A stretch of 64,000 nt of DNA from Bryocella elongata (GTDB lineage Bacteria; Acidobacteriota; Terriglobia; Terriglobales; Acidobacteriaceae). Made by a program: the position numbers and the translations under genes. Under the pieces are notes generated by a model, which was given only the letters and a program-made list of their open reading frames with translations, searched no databases and had not been told where the DNA came from. Positions 47,069-56,777 of the stretch are shown in pieces (the stretch's first letter is position 1; the number at the start of each line of letters is the position of its first letter). The stretch covers positions 372,001 to 436,000 of the forward strand of contig NZ_FNVA01000001.1 of NCBI RefSeq assembly GCF_900108185.1. The letters run 5' to 3'.

Positions 47069-48898
47069 CTATTCCGGCAACGGCTTCACGATCATGTTGG
47101 CGAGGAACTCTTCGCGTGAAAGGAAAGGGAACAGGTCTTCGAGCGGCTTGGAGACGAAGGAACCATCGGCGCGCTGGTAGCTCTGCAGGCGCGGCGCGCG
47201 TTGTTCATCGGGGATGACGTGCACATCGCACACCACCGGGCCGTCCATCGCCAGGACCTTCTTCACCTCTGTGACGAGGTCCGTCTGGTCCTCGATGACA
47301 TAGGTGCCGAGCCCGTAGGACGCGCCCACCTTCGAGAGATCCGGAATGCTGATGCCGGTGCGCGCATCGGCCCCGATCGAAGCTTTGCCGAAGTACGCGG
47401 TCTGCGACGCGCGGATGGACGAGTAGCCATCGTTGTTCAGGACGAAGAACTTGATTGGAAGCTGCAACCGAGCGATTGTCTCCAGCTCCTGAATGTTGAA
47501 CTGGAAGCCGCCGTCGCCGTCGACGGCAATGACCTCGCGGCCAGGGTTCGCTGTCGCGACAGCAATCGCCATCGGCACCGCGTAGCCCATCGCTCCGAGA
47601 CCCGCCGTGTGGTACAGCCGCTGCGAATGCAGGGTAGGGCAGGCGAGCAGGTAAATTTCGATACCCGAGCCGGAGTTGCCGACCACGAGCCGATCGGCGG
47701 GCTTGACCGTGTTGCCGAGCACTTCAGCGAGGTTGAAGATCGACACCGGACCTTCGGGCTTGCGATGCTCGTCGGTGACCACGGCGTAGCGGGTCTTCCA
47801 GTCGGCGCAGCGGGCCAGCCAGGGCTTGATATCGCCGGGGATCAAGCGATCCTTGTGCTTCAGCAGTTCGGTGAGGAAGACCTTCGCGTCCGCGCAAACC
47901 GGTTGCTGCATGTGCGGATGAAGCTTGCCCAGTTCGGCAGCATCGATGTCCACGACGACCTTGTGAGCTTCGCGAGCGAGGTTCTGCGGAGCATAGCCGG
48001 TGATGGCCATGTCCAGCCGCACCCCGAGGCTCAGCAGGAAGTCGCAGTTCTGCAGCGCGAAGTTCGCTCCGCGGGCTGCAACGGTGCCGGGCCGCCCCAC
48101 GTAGGTCGGGTCGTCGGAGGGAACGAGGTCCGCAGCGCACCAGGTAGCCACGGTAGGGACGCCGAGGTACTTGCGCAGCTCTTCGAACTCCTTCTCGGCG
48201 CGGGCCAGGCGAACGCCGTTCCCGCAGAAGAGGAGGGGGCGCTCGCATTTATTGAAAGCCTCAATCGCGCGTTCCACCTCTTCAGCAATGTTGGAGGTGC
48301 CATGGATAAAGTCGGCGTGCGCATACTCGTCTGGATTGAAGCCGCGCAGATTGGTCTCGTCAATCGGCGAGGCCTGCACATCCAGCGGGATGTCGATCCA
48401 CACCGGGCCGGGGCGGCCATTCAGCGCCAGGTAGACCGCCTTCTCCAGGTGATAACGAATATCGCTGGGTTCGAGGACGGTCACAGCGTACTTCGTGATC
48501 GGTCCGACGATCGAGCAGATGTCGATCTCCTGCACGCCGAGCTGACGCATCCCGAGCGGCTTGCCCGTGACGGCATCGAACATGCGGTCGGGACGCTTGA
48601 CCTGACCCGAAAGGTATAGAACCGGCGTCGAGTCCAGCCAGGCGCCGGCGACTCCGGTCACGGCGTTGGTGCCTCCCGGACCGGTCGTCACCATGCAACA
48701 GCCAAGGCCGTTGACAGCCTTGGCGAAGCCCTCCGCGCAGATGGCCGACGCCTGCTCATGCGAGTTGCAGACCGGCGTCAGGCGAGTTTCCGCGCCCAGT
48801 GACTGGTTCAGGTGCATGGCCCCGCCACCGGTGACCAGGAACACATGCGAGACGCCCTGGTCGGCGACATACTTCATGACATAGTCGGAGAGCTTCAT
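47069..48898 (-). CDS. ThDP-dependent enzyme of the acetolactate synthase superfamily
   Basis: The 609-residue protein has the PYR-domain catalytic glutamate (Glu48 in [16 protein letters not shown]), [18 protein letters not shown], a central domain ([20 protein letters not shown]), and the PP-domain ThDP motif [16 protein letters not shown] running to [12 protein letters not shown]. It is not a housekeeping acetolactate synthase: there is no ilvN or ilvC nearby, and it heads a sugar operon with rfbA 91 bp downstream. YerE (yersiniose A) and related ThDP enzymes add two-carbon branches to keto sugars. That role here is an inference; a carboligase or decarboxylase for another substrate is also possible. 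Confidence 0.82.
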   Translation of the reverse strand: MKLSDYVMKYVADQGVSHVFLVTGGGAMHLNQSLGAETRLTPVCNSHEQASAICAEGFAKAVNGLGCCMVTTGPGGTNAVTGVAGAWLDSTPVLYLSGQVKRPDRMFDAVTGKPLGMRQLGVQEIDICSIVGPITKYAVTVLEPSDIRYHLEKAVYLALNGRPGPVWIDIPLDVQASPIDETNLRGFNPDEYAHADFIHGTSNIAEEVERAIEAFNKCERPLLFCGNGVRLARAEKEFEELRKYLGVPTVATWCAADLVPSDDPTYVGRPGTVAARGANFALQNCDFLLSLGVRLDMAITGYAPQNLAREAHKVVVDIDAAELGKLHPHMQQPVCADAKVFLTELLKHKDRLIPGDIKPWLARCADWKTRYAVVTDEHRKPEGPVSIFNLAEVLGNTVKPADRLVVGNSGSGIEIYLLACPTLHSQRLYHTAGLGAMGYAVPMAIAVATANPGREVIAVDGDGGFQFNIQELETIARLQLPIKFFVLNNDGYSSIRASQTAYFGKASIGADARTGISIPDLSKVGASYGLGTYVIEDQTDLVTEVKKVLAMDGPVVCDVHVIPDEQRAPRLQSYQRADGSFVSKPLEDLFPFLSREEFLANMIVKPLPE

Positions 48899-49169
48899 CT
48901 ACCCCTTATGGTACATTCCGGCCCGCGCTGCGAATAGACGAATGGGCAGTGTGTAAGAGTCCTTGCGAGTGAGAGATGCATGCTTGCGGAAGGGGTTGCT
49001 TCAGCCTCCCCCGGAGCGGCCCGGCAAGCTACGCCAGAGAAGGGGCAGACTGAACCCACCTTTGTGGGAGCCTGGGACACGTCAGGGCTTTGTAGAATCA
49101 AGAAGTAAGACTGCGTGGACGTATGTTTGCTGCTAGTGTGATTTCGGGCCCGTGTCGGAGGAGGCGCGC

Positions 49170-50483
49170 ATGAACTTTCTGGCGATTCCCAGCTTCCTCG
49201 GCATCACGTGGATGACCTTCGTCCTCGCACGAGTGCATGACCGCAACGACAGTGAGCGCCTTCGCCTTTGGGTCGGCGGCCTGCTCCTGATCGTGCTTGA
49301 AGGGCTGTCGCGGATCCTCTATTACCAGCCGGGAATGCCGTCTCTGGTGCATCGTCTGGCCCACGTTGTGGCTCTGGATGCCTACTTCCTGGCCGGAATC
49401 GTCTTTCTGCGCTCCTCGGCAATCAAGAAGAGCCGGTACGCTACGGGGCGCTGGTATCTTCTGCTGATCGCGCTTCCCCATGTTGTTCTTCTCACGATCT
49501 ATGGCCTTGTGCTGCCGCAGGCGTCGCTCTATTTCGCCTGTGCTCTCGTTGGCCTGGTCGGAGCTCCACTGGTGGCAGTGGCCTTCCGCAAAGCCCTGCC
49601 GGAAGCAATTGCTCAAGCATTGGTGTGGGCCATCGTACTCGCAGGCCTGTACAGCTCCAGGCGGTTGGGTGTCTACCTTTCGCTCGCGTCCATCTACGGA
49701 ATCACAGCCTTTGCCTTTGCGTTCCGTTTGAACCGGAACAGTCGCGGGCGCTGGGTGGTGGCTGCAAGTTTCGCCATGTGGTCCGTCTGCTTCATGATTC
49801 ACCCCTGGATTGCGGAGCACCACGCTGCCTGGGCTCCGATACTCGACCAGGTATGGGACCTGCAGCGTTACCTCGTAACCTTCGGTGTGTTGATCTATTC
49901 GCTCGAAGAGCGTGTCGCGGTGAACGAATACGCTGCGTTGCACGATGCACTGACGGGCCTTGCGAACCGGACCCTCTTCGAGAGCCGCCTCCGCAATGCA
50001 CTGGCTCGCAGCCGCCGCCGCCAGACCCGTGTGCTGCTCCTCAGCCTGGATATGAGCGGTTTCAAGCAGGTGAACGATACCTTCGGCCACGCCGCCGGCG
50101 ACGCCCTGTTGAAACAGGTGGCGCAGCGGTTGGGCAATACCACCCGCGAGACCGACACGGTCGCGCGGCTTGGCGGGGATGAGTTCTCCGTCATACTCGA
50201 AGACGTAGACAACGGCCTCTCCAGCTCCTCCCGTCCGGATGCCGTCAACGTTCGTTGCGAAGCTCTCGTGCGCAAGGTGCGTGGCCTTATCGAGGACACT
50301 CCGTTCGTCCTGCCCACGCGCGACGGCGCCCGCTCTGCCGGGTTGCAGGTAGCTGTCGGCACGGCCATCTTCCCGGACGACGCAGACACTGCGGAGGAGC
50401 TCTACGTGATCTCAGACGAGAGCATGTACCGCGATAAGACCCGGCTCCGCCACGAGGAATCGTTGACGAGCTTCGCAATCTAG
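49170..50483 (+). CDS. Membrane-anchored diguanylate cyclase (GGDEF)
   Basis: The 437-residue protein has about seven N-terminal membrane helices (for example ALVWAIVLAGLYSS and WVVAASFAMWSVCF) and a C-terminal GGDEF domain from about residue 265. The active site is RLGGDEFSVI (GGDEF at 335-339). An inhibitory I-site RETD (326-329) lies five residues before it, so the enzyme is predicted active and product-inhibited. GGAGG 5 nt upstream supports ATG 49170. c-di-GMP often controls exopolysaccharide, so it may influence the polysaccharide locus, though the genes are far apart. Confidence 0.93.
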   Translation: MNFLAIPSFLGITWMTFVLARVHDRNDSERLRLWVGGLLLIVLEGLSRILYYQPGMPSLVHRLAHVVALDAYFLAGIVFLRSSAIKKSRYATGRWYLLLIALPHVVLLTIYGLVLPQASLYFACALVGLVGAPLVAVAFRKALPEAIAQALVWAIVLAGLYSSRRLGVYLSLASIYGITAFAFAFRLNRNSRGRWVVAASFAMWSVCFMIHPWIAEHHAAWAPILDQVWDLQRYLVTFGVLIYSLEERVAVNEYAALHDALTGLANRTLFESRLRNALARSRRRQTRVLLLSLDMSGFKQVNDTFGHAAGDALLKQVAQRLGNTTRETDTVARLGGDEFSVILEDVDNGLSSSSRPDAVNVRCEALVRKVRGLIEDTPFVLPTRDGARSAGLQVAVGTAIFPDDADTAEELYVISDESMYRDKTRLRHEESLTSFAI

Positions 50484-50731
50484 CAGGTCTTTCACCAACT
50501 CCCATCGATCCAGCTCGATCCGGACCAGAACGTTCCCCGAAGAGAACTTTCCGGCCTGTGGATTTTTGCTGTGGAAATCATTCGCGGTTATACTCCGGGG
50601 TATCGGCGCAGCTGGTGCTTCTTCTCGCTGCTCCGCGAGTGAGGTTCGTCTTCGACGTTCGCGCGAAGGTAGTCCAGCTCGGGAATGCCGGTCCACCTGG
50701 TCACTCGGTGGGCCCCACAGGATGGCGCGCG

Positions 50732-51655
50732 GTGACGCGCGTGCTCCGAAGTTGCACCACGCACCTGCAGGCCGCGACTCGCACCGCAGTCGCCGATCTG
50801 GCCACTACTCTAGTTCCATCCGACTGCCATCTTTGCGGCTGTCCACTGACCACGCTTCGTCCCGCACCCGTCTGCGAGCGCTGCATTCTCGGGATCGAAG
50901 CGTTGCCGCCCGGGGCGCCGTTGTGCGCCAGCTGCGGCGACCTGATCGCGCCTGAGAGCGTCCGCATGGCCGGAGGCTGGGGTGATGGGCGCTGTTCCGC
51001 CTGCAGAATCTCTCCGCCCGCCTTCGCGCGCGCCGTCGCCTTCGCTCCTTACTCCGGAAGCAATCGCGACCTGCTGCACATGCTGAAGTTCGACGGCATG
51101 GAACCGATCGCCCGCGAGGTGCTGGGCCAGGGGATGGCACAGGCAATTCTCCAACTTCAGCCCGAAGCTGCGAAGGAACTGGTCGTGGTTCCTGTGCCCT
51201 TGTTCCGGGCCCGTCAACGCCGCCGGGGCTTCAACCAGGCGGAGCGGCTGGCGGAGGCCGGACTCGAGGTCCTCGGCAAGTCTCAACCGTCGTGGCAACT
51301 GACGCTCAACGCCAGGGCGCTGGAGCGGGTGCGCGACACGCACGAGCTCTATCCGCTGACACCGCACCAGCGCAAGGTGGGTCTCCGCGGAGCGTTCCGT
51401 GTGACCGACGCAGCGGTGATTCGCGGTCGCGAGGTGCTGCTCGTTGACGACATTCTTACGACGGGCGCTACGGCGAGCGAATGCACGCGCGTGCTGCTTC
51501 GGGCCGGCGCCACCAGGGTCTGGGTCGCCACCTGGGCCCGGACCGTCGATCCCGACGCGCAGCCTGGCGTCGCCTTCTGGAACGCGTCATCGACACGAGC
51601 TTCGAGGCCTTCGCACGGCCGGTCGTCGCACGGGTGTGCTTCCGAACCAAGTTGA
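50732..51655 (+). CDS. ComF family phosphoribosyltransferase-like protein
   Basis: The 307-residue protein has N-terminal cysteine pairs (CHLCGCPL, CERC, CASC, CSAC) forming a zinc-ribbon-type DNA uptake motif. A PRTase core follows, with VVVPVPLFRARQRRRGFNQAERLA and the PRPP loop EVLLVDDILTTGATASE (Asp239, Asp240). ComF links DNA uptake with primosomal helicase activity in competent bacteria. GTG 50732 (AGGA upstream) is preferred; the longer GTG 50558 start has no family support. The C-terminus after about residue 270 is low-complexity Ser/Arg-rich. It is followed by an HNH gene and stands in a region with dprA at 63.3 kb. Confidence 0.88.
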   Translation: MTRVLRSCTTHLQAATRTAVADLATTLVPSDCHLCGCPLTTLRPAPVCERCILGIEALPPGAPLCASCGDLIAPESVRMAGGWGDGRCSACRISPPAFARAVAFAPYSGSNRDLLHMLKFDGMEPIAREVLGQGMAQAILQLQPEAAKELVVVPVPLFRARQRRRGFNQAERLAEAGLEVLGKSQPSWQLTLNARALERVRDTHELYPLTPHQRKVGLRGAFRVTDAAVIRGREVLLVDDILTTGATASECTRVLLRAGATRVWVATWARTVDPDAQPGVAFWNASSTRASRPSHGRSSHGCASEPS

Positions 51656-51735
51656 GCCAAACGTTTTGCAGGAATTAGAACGCAATCATCGAACGCACGA
51701 ACTTCGCGGTACGCACCGAAGGAGGAGACAGCAAG

Positions 51736-52401
51736 ATGCAGGCGGGCAATCACACCAGCAACGGCAAACTTCGAGGCAAACGCAATCGTAGTCATCACAC
51801 CCAACCTGAGCCTGTTACGGCACGTGCCGAGGCGATCGACATTCGGGCGGGCGTCTTTCGCCAGCCTGCGATGCAGACGCCTGTGCTCGTACTGAACGCA
51901 AGCTACGAACCCATCAATATCTGCGGCGCCAGGCGGGCACTGGTGCTGGTGCTCAAGGGCGTCGCACGCACGGAGGAGCAGCAGGGCTCGATGCTGCACT
52001 CACAGCGTGCTGCCATGCAGATGCCGTCGGTCATCCGCCTGCTGGAGTACCGCCGTATTCCTCATCAGACGCGGGCCCTGTCGCGCAAGAACATTTTGCT
52101 GCGGGATCGCAACACCTGCCAGTACTGCATGAAGGTGTTCATCGCGGCGGACCTTACGCTGGATCACGTGTTGCCGCGCTGCCGCGGAGGCCTCTCGACG
52201 TGGGAGAACCTCGTGGCCTGCTGCCGCGACTGCAATCGCCGCAAGGGAAGCCAGATGCTGCACGAGTTGAAGGACATGAAGCTGACCCGCGAGCCGCGGC
52301 CGTTTACGCTGCACACCTCGCGCCACATCATGCGCATGATCGGTTCGGCGGATGCGAACTGGCGCAAGTACCTGTTCTTCGAGAACGAGTCGGCTGCGTG
52401 A
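51736..52401 (+). CDS. HNH endonuclease
   Basis: The 221-residue protein has the classical HNH core: zinc Cys128 and Cys131 (CQYC), [13 protein letters not shown] with His144, [14 protein letters not shown] with Asn158, and a second zinc pair. The upstream segment [23 protein letters not shown] is the hallmark of a widely conserved HNH family of unknown target, found in many phyla as a core gene rather than as a restriction enzyme. GTGA overlap with the next gene shows coupling. Target unknown. Confidence 0.92.
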   Translation: MQAGNHTSNGKLRGKRNRSHHTQPEPVTARAEAIDIRAGVFRQPAMQTPVLVLNASYEPINICGARRALVLVLKGVARTEEQQGSMLHSQRAAMQMPSVIRLLEYRRIPHQTRALSRKNILLRDRNTCQYCMKVFIAADLTLDHVLPRCRGGLSTWENLVACCRDCNRRKGSQMLHELKDMKLTREPRPFTLHTSRHIMRMIGSADANWRKYLFFENESAA

Positions 52402-52847
52402 GCTGGAGGCTTGTTCGGCGCATAGGCGGGACCATAGCCGTGGTGGCGCTATGTACCGCTGGGTGGGCGAAGTACGAGCTCTATGTAACCGACGGATGCG
52501 CTTGCGGGCTTGCGCAGCGCACTCCGTTTGCGATTCTGAATCCGTTTCGGGATCATGCGCCGGATCGCTTAGCTGAGAGATATCTTGAGGCACTCCGCGA
52601 TGGCTCGTGTTCGCGCCTGCCTCAGGACGAGTTTGATCAAGCATCCACTCAGGCGGCGTTGTGTGAGTTGAAGTATCCCCTGGAACATTGGACGCTCAGG
52701 GCGATCGACAATCAGGCCGGAGGTGCCTACGTGAGCTACCAGGTTGCGTATGGGGATCCTCGCAGCGATGAGGGAAATCCATATGGCGTCCTGCTCATGA
52801 AGCGGGATGGGCACTGGCGCATCGCTTCGCGCGACACGTTCTACTGA
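52398..52847 (+). CDS. Hypothetical exported or membrane-anchored protein
   Basis: The 149-residue product starts at GTG 52398, which overlaps the HNH stop. It begins with a hydrophobic segment ([20 protein letters not shown]), followed by a cysteine-containing [19 protein letters not shown] and a soluble C-terminal domain ([23 protein letters not shown]), which looks like an NTF2-like fold with a closing beta-strand. No family was recognised with confidence. It is coupled to the HNH gene and ends about 100 bp before the M1 peptidase gene. Confidence 0.7.
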   Translation: MSWRLVRRIGGTIAVVALCTAGWAKYELYVTDGCACGLAQRTPFAILNPFRDHAPDRLAERYLEALRDGSCSRLPQDEFDQASTQAALCELKYPLEHWTLRAIDNQAGGAYVSYQVAYGDPRSDEGNPYGVLLMKRDGHWRIASRDTFY

Positions 52848-52933
52848 TGGCGCCTGGCATGGCTCAGCCTCCGAGACGATCTTTGCCGTTGAAGTATGGC
52901 CGTTGAAGTATGTTGGTGGGGCAGCGCTGGTTC

Positions 52934-52942
52934 TGCTATTTT
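52934..52942 (+). promoter_or_regulatory. Extended -10 box directly upstream of the M1 peptidase
   Basis: TGCTATTTT (TGn plus a TATTTT hexamer at 52937-52942) is followed by GCTGCC and the ATG at 52949. A TTGGTG lies 18 bp upstream of the hexamer. The 6-nt spacing predicts a leaderless transcript; no ribosome binding site is present. Confidence 0.45.
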
Positions 52943-52948
52943 GCTGCC

Positions 52949-55354
52949 ATGCCGAAATTGGTAGTGCTTCTCCTGGCCGCGGTCGCGGCCGTGGCGTCTG
53001 TTCCCCCGCTTGCGTCTCCTGCTCTCGCGCAGGAGCAGGCTCCGATCCATCCTTCCGGGGCCGGGCGCAATCCCAACGCGCTCGTCGAATACAGCATCCT
53101 TCGTTCGAGTGTTGCCAGCCAGCCTGGGATTACGGTCAGGAACCTTGTCATCGAGCGCGAGGGCGCGAAGTTCACCTTCAGCGATGGCAACTTCTATCTC
53201 TATCCCGCGATCAACGGCCGCGTGACCGGAGGCGTCTTCCTCGGCAAGGGGCACTTCAGTCTCAAGGTGAGTGACCCTCGAGAGCAGCATTCGCTCGCAT
53301 ACTTCTCCAAGAGCGAAGGGCTGGAGCAGGACTTTACCTCGCTGCTGCTTCGCTTCACGGATGAGACTGCGGCAGAGATCACCAGGGCCTCGGCTGGAAC
53401 GACCGGGCCTTCGACTGAGGCTCAGCAGATCGCAGGGGAGAGCGCGAAGAAGTTCCGTCAGCATCTGCATGAAAACTTCGAACAGCGTCTGCTGGAGGAC
53501 ATCGTTCCCGATCGCGGTGGTTCGTTCTTCCTGGCTTCGTTCCGCATGGGCGGCGCGTTCACCGGGCACAACGTGCTGTTCACCATCGATCCGGATGACT
53601 CGCCGGACCAGGTGTCTTTCGCAACCTGGGACGACTACACCTACGACGTCTGGGCGGGTTACCGCATGAGCGATCGCAGCAAGGTTGCGGTGCCTCTGCG
53701 CATCGTGGAAGAGCAGCCTGATGTAACGATCGAGCGCTCGGGAAACCTGATTGGCTCGACCGAGACGACCTTCACCGTATTCCGCGACCAGACCCGCGTG
53801 CTTCCGCTCAACCTGTACCCGACGTTGCGCGTGAGCGCGGTCTTCGACGAAACGGGTACTCCGCTCGACTTCATCCAGGAGGGTAAGGAGTTCGATCCGC
53901 AGTTTGCCGTCGTGTTGGCACAGCCTGCAAAGGCGGGGCAGAAGGTGCGCATCCTGACGAAGTATGCCGGCAAAGATGCGGTGCGACGCGATGGCGACGC
54001 GATGTATTACCTTGCGGATGGCGCGCGGGAGAGCTGGTACCCGTCTGGCCACAACAGCTTCGGCGACTTCACCAACTTCCGCATGACCTTCCACATCCCC
54101 AAGCGGCTGCAGATCGTGGCGACGGGCAAGGAAGTGAGCAGGGACAGCGACGCGAACGGCACGCGCGTGGTTTGGGCAACGGACAAGCCCATTCCGGTGG
54201 CCGGCTTTAACCTCGGCGAGTTCAAGACGGCCTCACGCAAGACTCCGACCGGCTTCGATGTGACGTCGTACGCGAACACGGCTCTGCCGGACTCTGTTGC
54301 AGGCCTGGCGAACCAGGGAGCGCTTGGGAGTCTCGATACCACGATGCTGCTCAAGGATCAGGTGGAGCAGGGGTGGGCGGCGATACAGGTCTACACGGAC
54401 TACTTCGGACCGTTGCCGTTCGATCATGTGGCACTAACAGAGCAGAGCTCGTGCAGCTTTGGCCAGTCCTGGCCCATGCTGGTCTATCTTCCGATGTGCG
54501 CCTTCTGGGATTCCACGGCGCGTCACGGGCTTGGCCTGGACGCTCACGACGCAAGCTACTGGGATGAGGTAACGCCGCATGAGGTGGCACACCAGTGGTG
54601 GGGTTCGCTGATCGGCTTCGACAGTTATCGCGACCAGTGGATGAGCGAAGGCTTCGCCAACTTCTCGACCGGGGTGTATCTCAAGCAGACCGAGAAGACG
54701 ATGGACAAGTACCGCACGTTCTGGAAGGAGCAGCGCCGCAACCTGCTGGAGAAGAACACGAACGGGAAGCGTCCGGTGGATGTTGGCCCCCTGACCATGG
54801 GCTATCGGGTCAACAACGAGAAGACCGGCGATTGGGTGGCTCAGGAGCTGATCTACAGCAAGGGAGCGTACGTGCTGCACATGCTGGAGATGCTCTACTG
54901 GACGCCCAAGTACGGCGAGACTCCATTCCGCGAATCGATGAAGCGATTTACGCACGACTATGCCGGCCGCGCCGCTACGACCGAGGACTTCAAGGCTTCG
55001 ATGGAGAAGGGCATGCCCTCGTGGATGGACCTCGACCACAACGGCAGGATGGACTGGTTCTTCAACGAGTGGGTGTATGGCACGGAGGTACCTCGCTACG
55101 TCATCACTGGTGACTTCACCGTTGCCGATGGCGTGACCTCGATGCACATGAAGCTTACGCAGTCGGGCGTATCGAGCAGCTTCCGCATGATCGTCCCGAT
55201 CTACCTGCAGATGGAGAATGGCACGGTGACCCGCATCGGCGCCGCGGTGCTGAACGGCAATGACACCTATGAACGCACGGTCTCGCTTGGCAAGATGCCT
55301 TCGCCTGCGAAGAAGCTGCTACTCAACTACAACGGAGACATCCTGAGTGAGTGA
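52949..55354 (+). CDS. M1-like zinc metallopeptidase, exported
   Basis: The 801-residue protein has a signal peptide (VVLLLAAVAAVASVPPLASPALAQ) and a gluzincin active site: HEVAHQWWGS (His544, Glu545, His548) with third ligand Glu567 in WMSEGFANFS, spaced HExxH-x18-E as in M1. The GAMEN exopeptidase motif expected about 30 residues before it is absent; the region reads TEQSSCSFGQSWPMLVYLP. It therefore belongs to a divergent M1 branch that may not be a classical aminopeptidase. The N-terminal half has beta-sandwich-like sequence. Likely periplasmic, acting on peptides. Confidence 0.9.
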   Translation: MPKLVVLLLAAVAAVASVPPLASPALAQEQAPIHPSGAGRNPNALVEYSILRSSVASQPGITVRNLVIEREGAKFTFSDGNFYLYPAINGRVTGGVFLGKGHFSLKVSDPREQHSLAYFSKSEGLEQDFTSLLLRFTDETAAEITRASAGTTGPSTEAQQIAGESAKKFRQHLHENFEQRLLEDIVPDRGGSFFLASFRMGGAFTGHNVLFTIDPDDSPDQVSFATWDDYTYDVWAGYRMSDRSKVAVPLRIVEEQPDVTIERSGNLIGSTETTFTVFRDQTRVLPLNLYPTLRVSAVFDETGTPLDFIQEGKEFDPQFAVVLAQPAKAGQKVRILTKYAGKDAVRRDGDAMYYLADGARESWYPSGHNSFGDFTNFRMTFHIPKRLQIVATGKEVSRDSDANGTRVVWATDKPIPVAGFNLGEFKTASRKTPTGFDVTSYANTALPDSVAGLANQGALGSLDTTMLLKDQVEQGWAAIQVYTDYFGPLPFDHVALTEQSSCSFGQSWPMLVYLPMCAFWDSTARHGLGLDAHDASYWDEVTPHEVAHQWWGSLIGFDSYRDQWMSEGFANFSTGVYLKQTEKTMDKYRTFWKEQRRNLLEKNTNGKRPVDVGPLTMGYRVNNEKTGDWVAQELIYSKGAYVLHMLEMLYWTPKYGETPFRESMKRFTHDYAGRAATTEDFKASMEKGMPSWMDLDHNGRMDWFFNEWVYGTEVPRYVITGDFTVADGVTSMHMKLTQSGVSSSFRMIVPIYLQMENGTVTRIGAAVLNGNDTYERTVSLGKMPSPAKKLLLNYNGDILSE

Positions 55355-55367
55355 CGGCGAGTCGCCG

Positions 55368-56720
55368 CTAGGAGACGCCTCGGCTCATCTGCCACACCCA
55401 CTCCAGCTGCACCAGCAGCAGGCACGCCACGGCCACCAGACCGCGCCAGGAACCCGTGGCGCGTTCGCGGTGGGCGAAGGCCATGGCGCCGAGCACGGCG
55501 ACAAGCGTGAGCACGGGATAGTGATACGTCGGGTGTGACATCGACAACCAGTAGGGCACGGCGTAGAGCAGGATCGTCGCCGTGAGGAGGATCGCTTCGG
55601 GCCTGCGCCAGAAGCCGCTTCCGGCGCGAGCCAGCCAGTACACCGCGGGCAGGATCAGCGCCAGGTAGAACATCGCTTCGGCTGCGAGAGTCAGCGGCGA
55701 CAGCGGAAGGTGCATCCAGCGATGTCCCCTGGCCTGCGCTCCGGCGAAGGTGTCGAATCCCCAGAAGCAGCGGATCCGGTTCAGAGTGCGAAGAACGAAC
55801 GTTCCCGGGTGCGCCATGATCTCGACTGCAGCGAGGTGTTGATACTCGGCTGAAGCCTTCTCCGGAGTCTCCCTTCCCACGGCGCGGACCTGTTCGGCGT
55901 ATTCGGGAAACTGGTCGAGCTCTTCGCCATCCTTGGCGTGCGAGCCGAAGTACCAGGTCTTGTAGTCCGGCGTCCACGGGTTGTTGCCGAGGTAAAGGTT
56001 CTTGCCGTTGGCGGTGTTGATAAGCGTGTGGCCTGTTGTGGAGCGTACGTGCAGCATCCACGCACAGACCATCGCAAGCGCGAGAGCGATGCTTGCGGTT
56101 GCGGCGAGCCAGCGGCGCGACCACACCGCGCAAATCACTGGAAGGACGAAAACGAGAATCAACGCGCTGGGGCGAACGAGTGCAGCCCAGCCGAGGGATG
56201 CACCGAGCAGCAGGAACTCCAGCGATGGGCAGGGTGCGCGCCTGCGCACGATCGTCACCGCAGCCGAGCAAGCTACCAGCAGTAGCGCAGCTACCGGCAA
56301 CTGCGTCAGCGGATCCACGGACAGAAGGATCGAGTCGGGAAGCAGACCGAAGACGAGCAGGACCACCCACGCGAGCGCGGTGAGATCCATCGCGCGCAGC
56401 AGGCGCCACAGGCCCCAGCTGGCGAGAATCCAGAAAGCAAGCATGGATACTCGAATCAACACGGGCGACGCGACGAAGGGGACGAGATAAAGCGGAAGCC
56501 CGGGCGGCCAGTAGGGAACGAAGCTTTGTCCGGAGGTAAGCTGTCGCGCCATGTCGGCGTACTCTCCTCCATCGTTGGAGAAGGGAGCATGGCGTAGCAG
56601 GAAAAGAAGGATCAGGCGAAGCGTGAGCAGAGCTGCAGAGGCTGCGAGGAAGCGTTGTCGATCGCGTGCCAAAGGGCCGCCGGAGGCCGGGAGCTCACTG
56701 CCTCCATCTTGATGAGTCAT
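55368..56720 (-). CDS. GT-C type membrane glycosyltransferase (ArnT/PMT-like)
   Basis: The 450-residue protein has about ten membrane helices and the GT-C first-loop acidic motif in FSNDGGEYADMARQLTSG (D-x4-Y-x-D-like). Similar proteins (ArnT, PMT, family 39/83) use polyprenyl-phosphate sugars to glycosylate lipid or protein acceptors in the periplasm. It could be the acceptor-side partner for sugar made by the GtrA-GtrB-like pair at 44-46 kb, but this is inference. A good sigma70 promoter with a near-leaderless position precedes it. It converges on the M1 peptidase gene. Confidence 0.78.
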   Translation of the reverse strand: MTHQDGGSELPASGGPLARDRQRFLAASAALLTLRLILLFLLRHAPFSNDGGEYADMARQLTSGQSFVPYWPPGLPLYLVPFVASPVLIRVSMLAFWILASWGLWRLLRAMDLTALAWVVLLVFGLLPDSILLSVDPLTQLPVAALLLVACSAAVTIVRRRAPCPSLEFLLLGASLGWAALVRPSALILVFVLPVICAVWSRRWLAATASIALALAMVCAWMLHVRSTTGHTLINTANGKNLYLGNNPWTPDYKTWYFGSHAKDGEELDQFPEYAEQVRAVGRETPEKASAEYQHLAAVEIMAHPGTFVLRTLNRIRCFWGFDTFAGAQARGHRWMHLPLSPLTLAAEAMFYLALILPAVYWLARAGSGFWRRPEAILLTATILLYAVPYWLSMSHPTYHYPVLTLVAVLGAMAFAHRERATGSWRGLVAVACLLLVQLEWVWQMSRGVS

Positions 56721-56729
56721 CTTGCGGCC

Positions 56730-56758
56730 AGTATAGGGTGGCCGCAGGAGGGGGTCAA
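56730..56758 (-). promoter_or_regulatory. Sigma70-like promoter of the GT-C gene
   Basis: On the minus strand TTGACC (56758-56753), a 17-bp spacer and TATACT (56735-56730) form a strong promoter, each hexamer 5/6. Transcription would start about 56723, only about 3 nt before the ATG at 56720. A 7-bp inverted repeat (56724-56730 and 56739-56745) straddles the -10 box and could bind a regulator. Confidence 0.65.
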
Positions 56759-56777
56759 AGACGGGTGCCTGCCCGAG

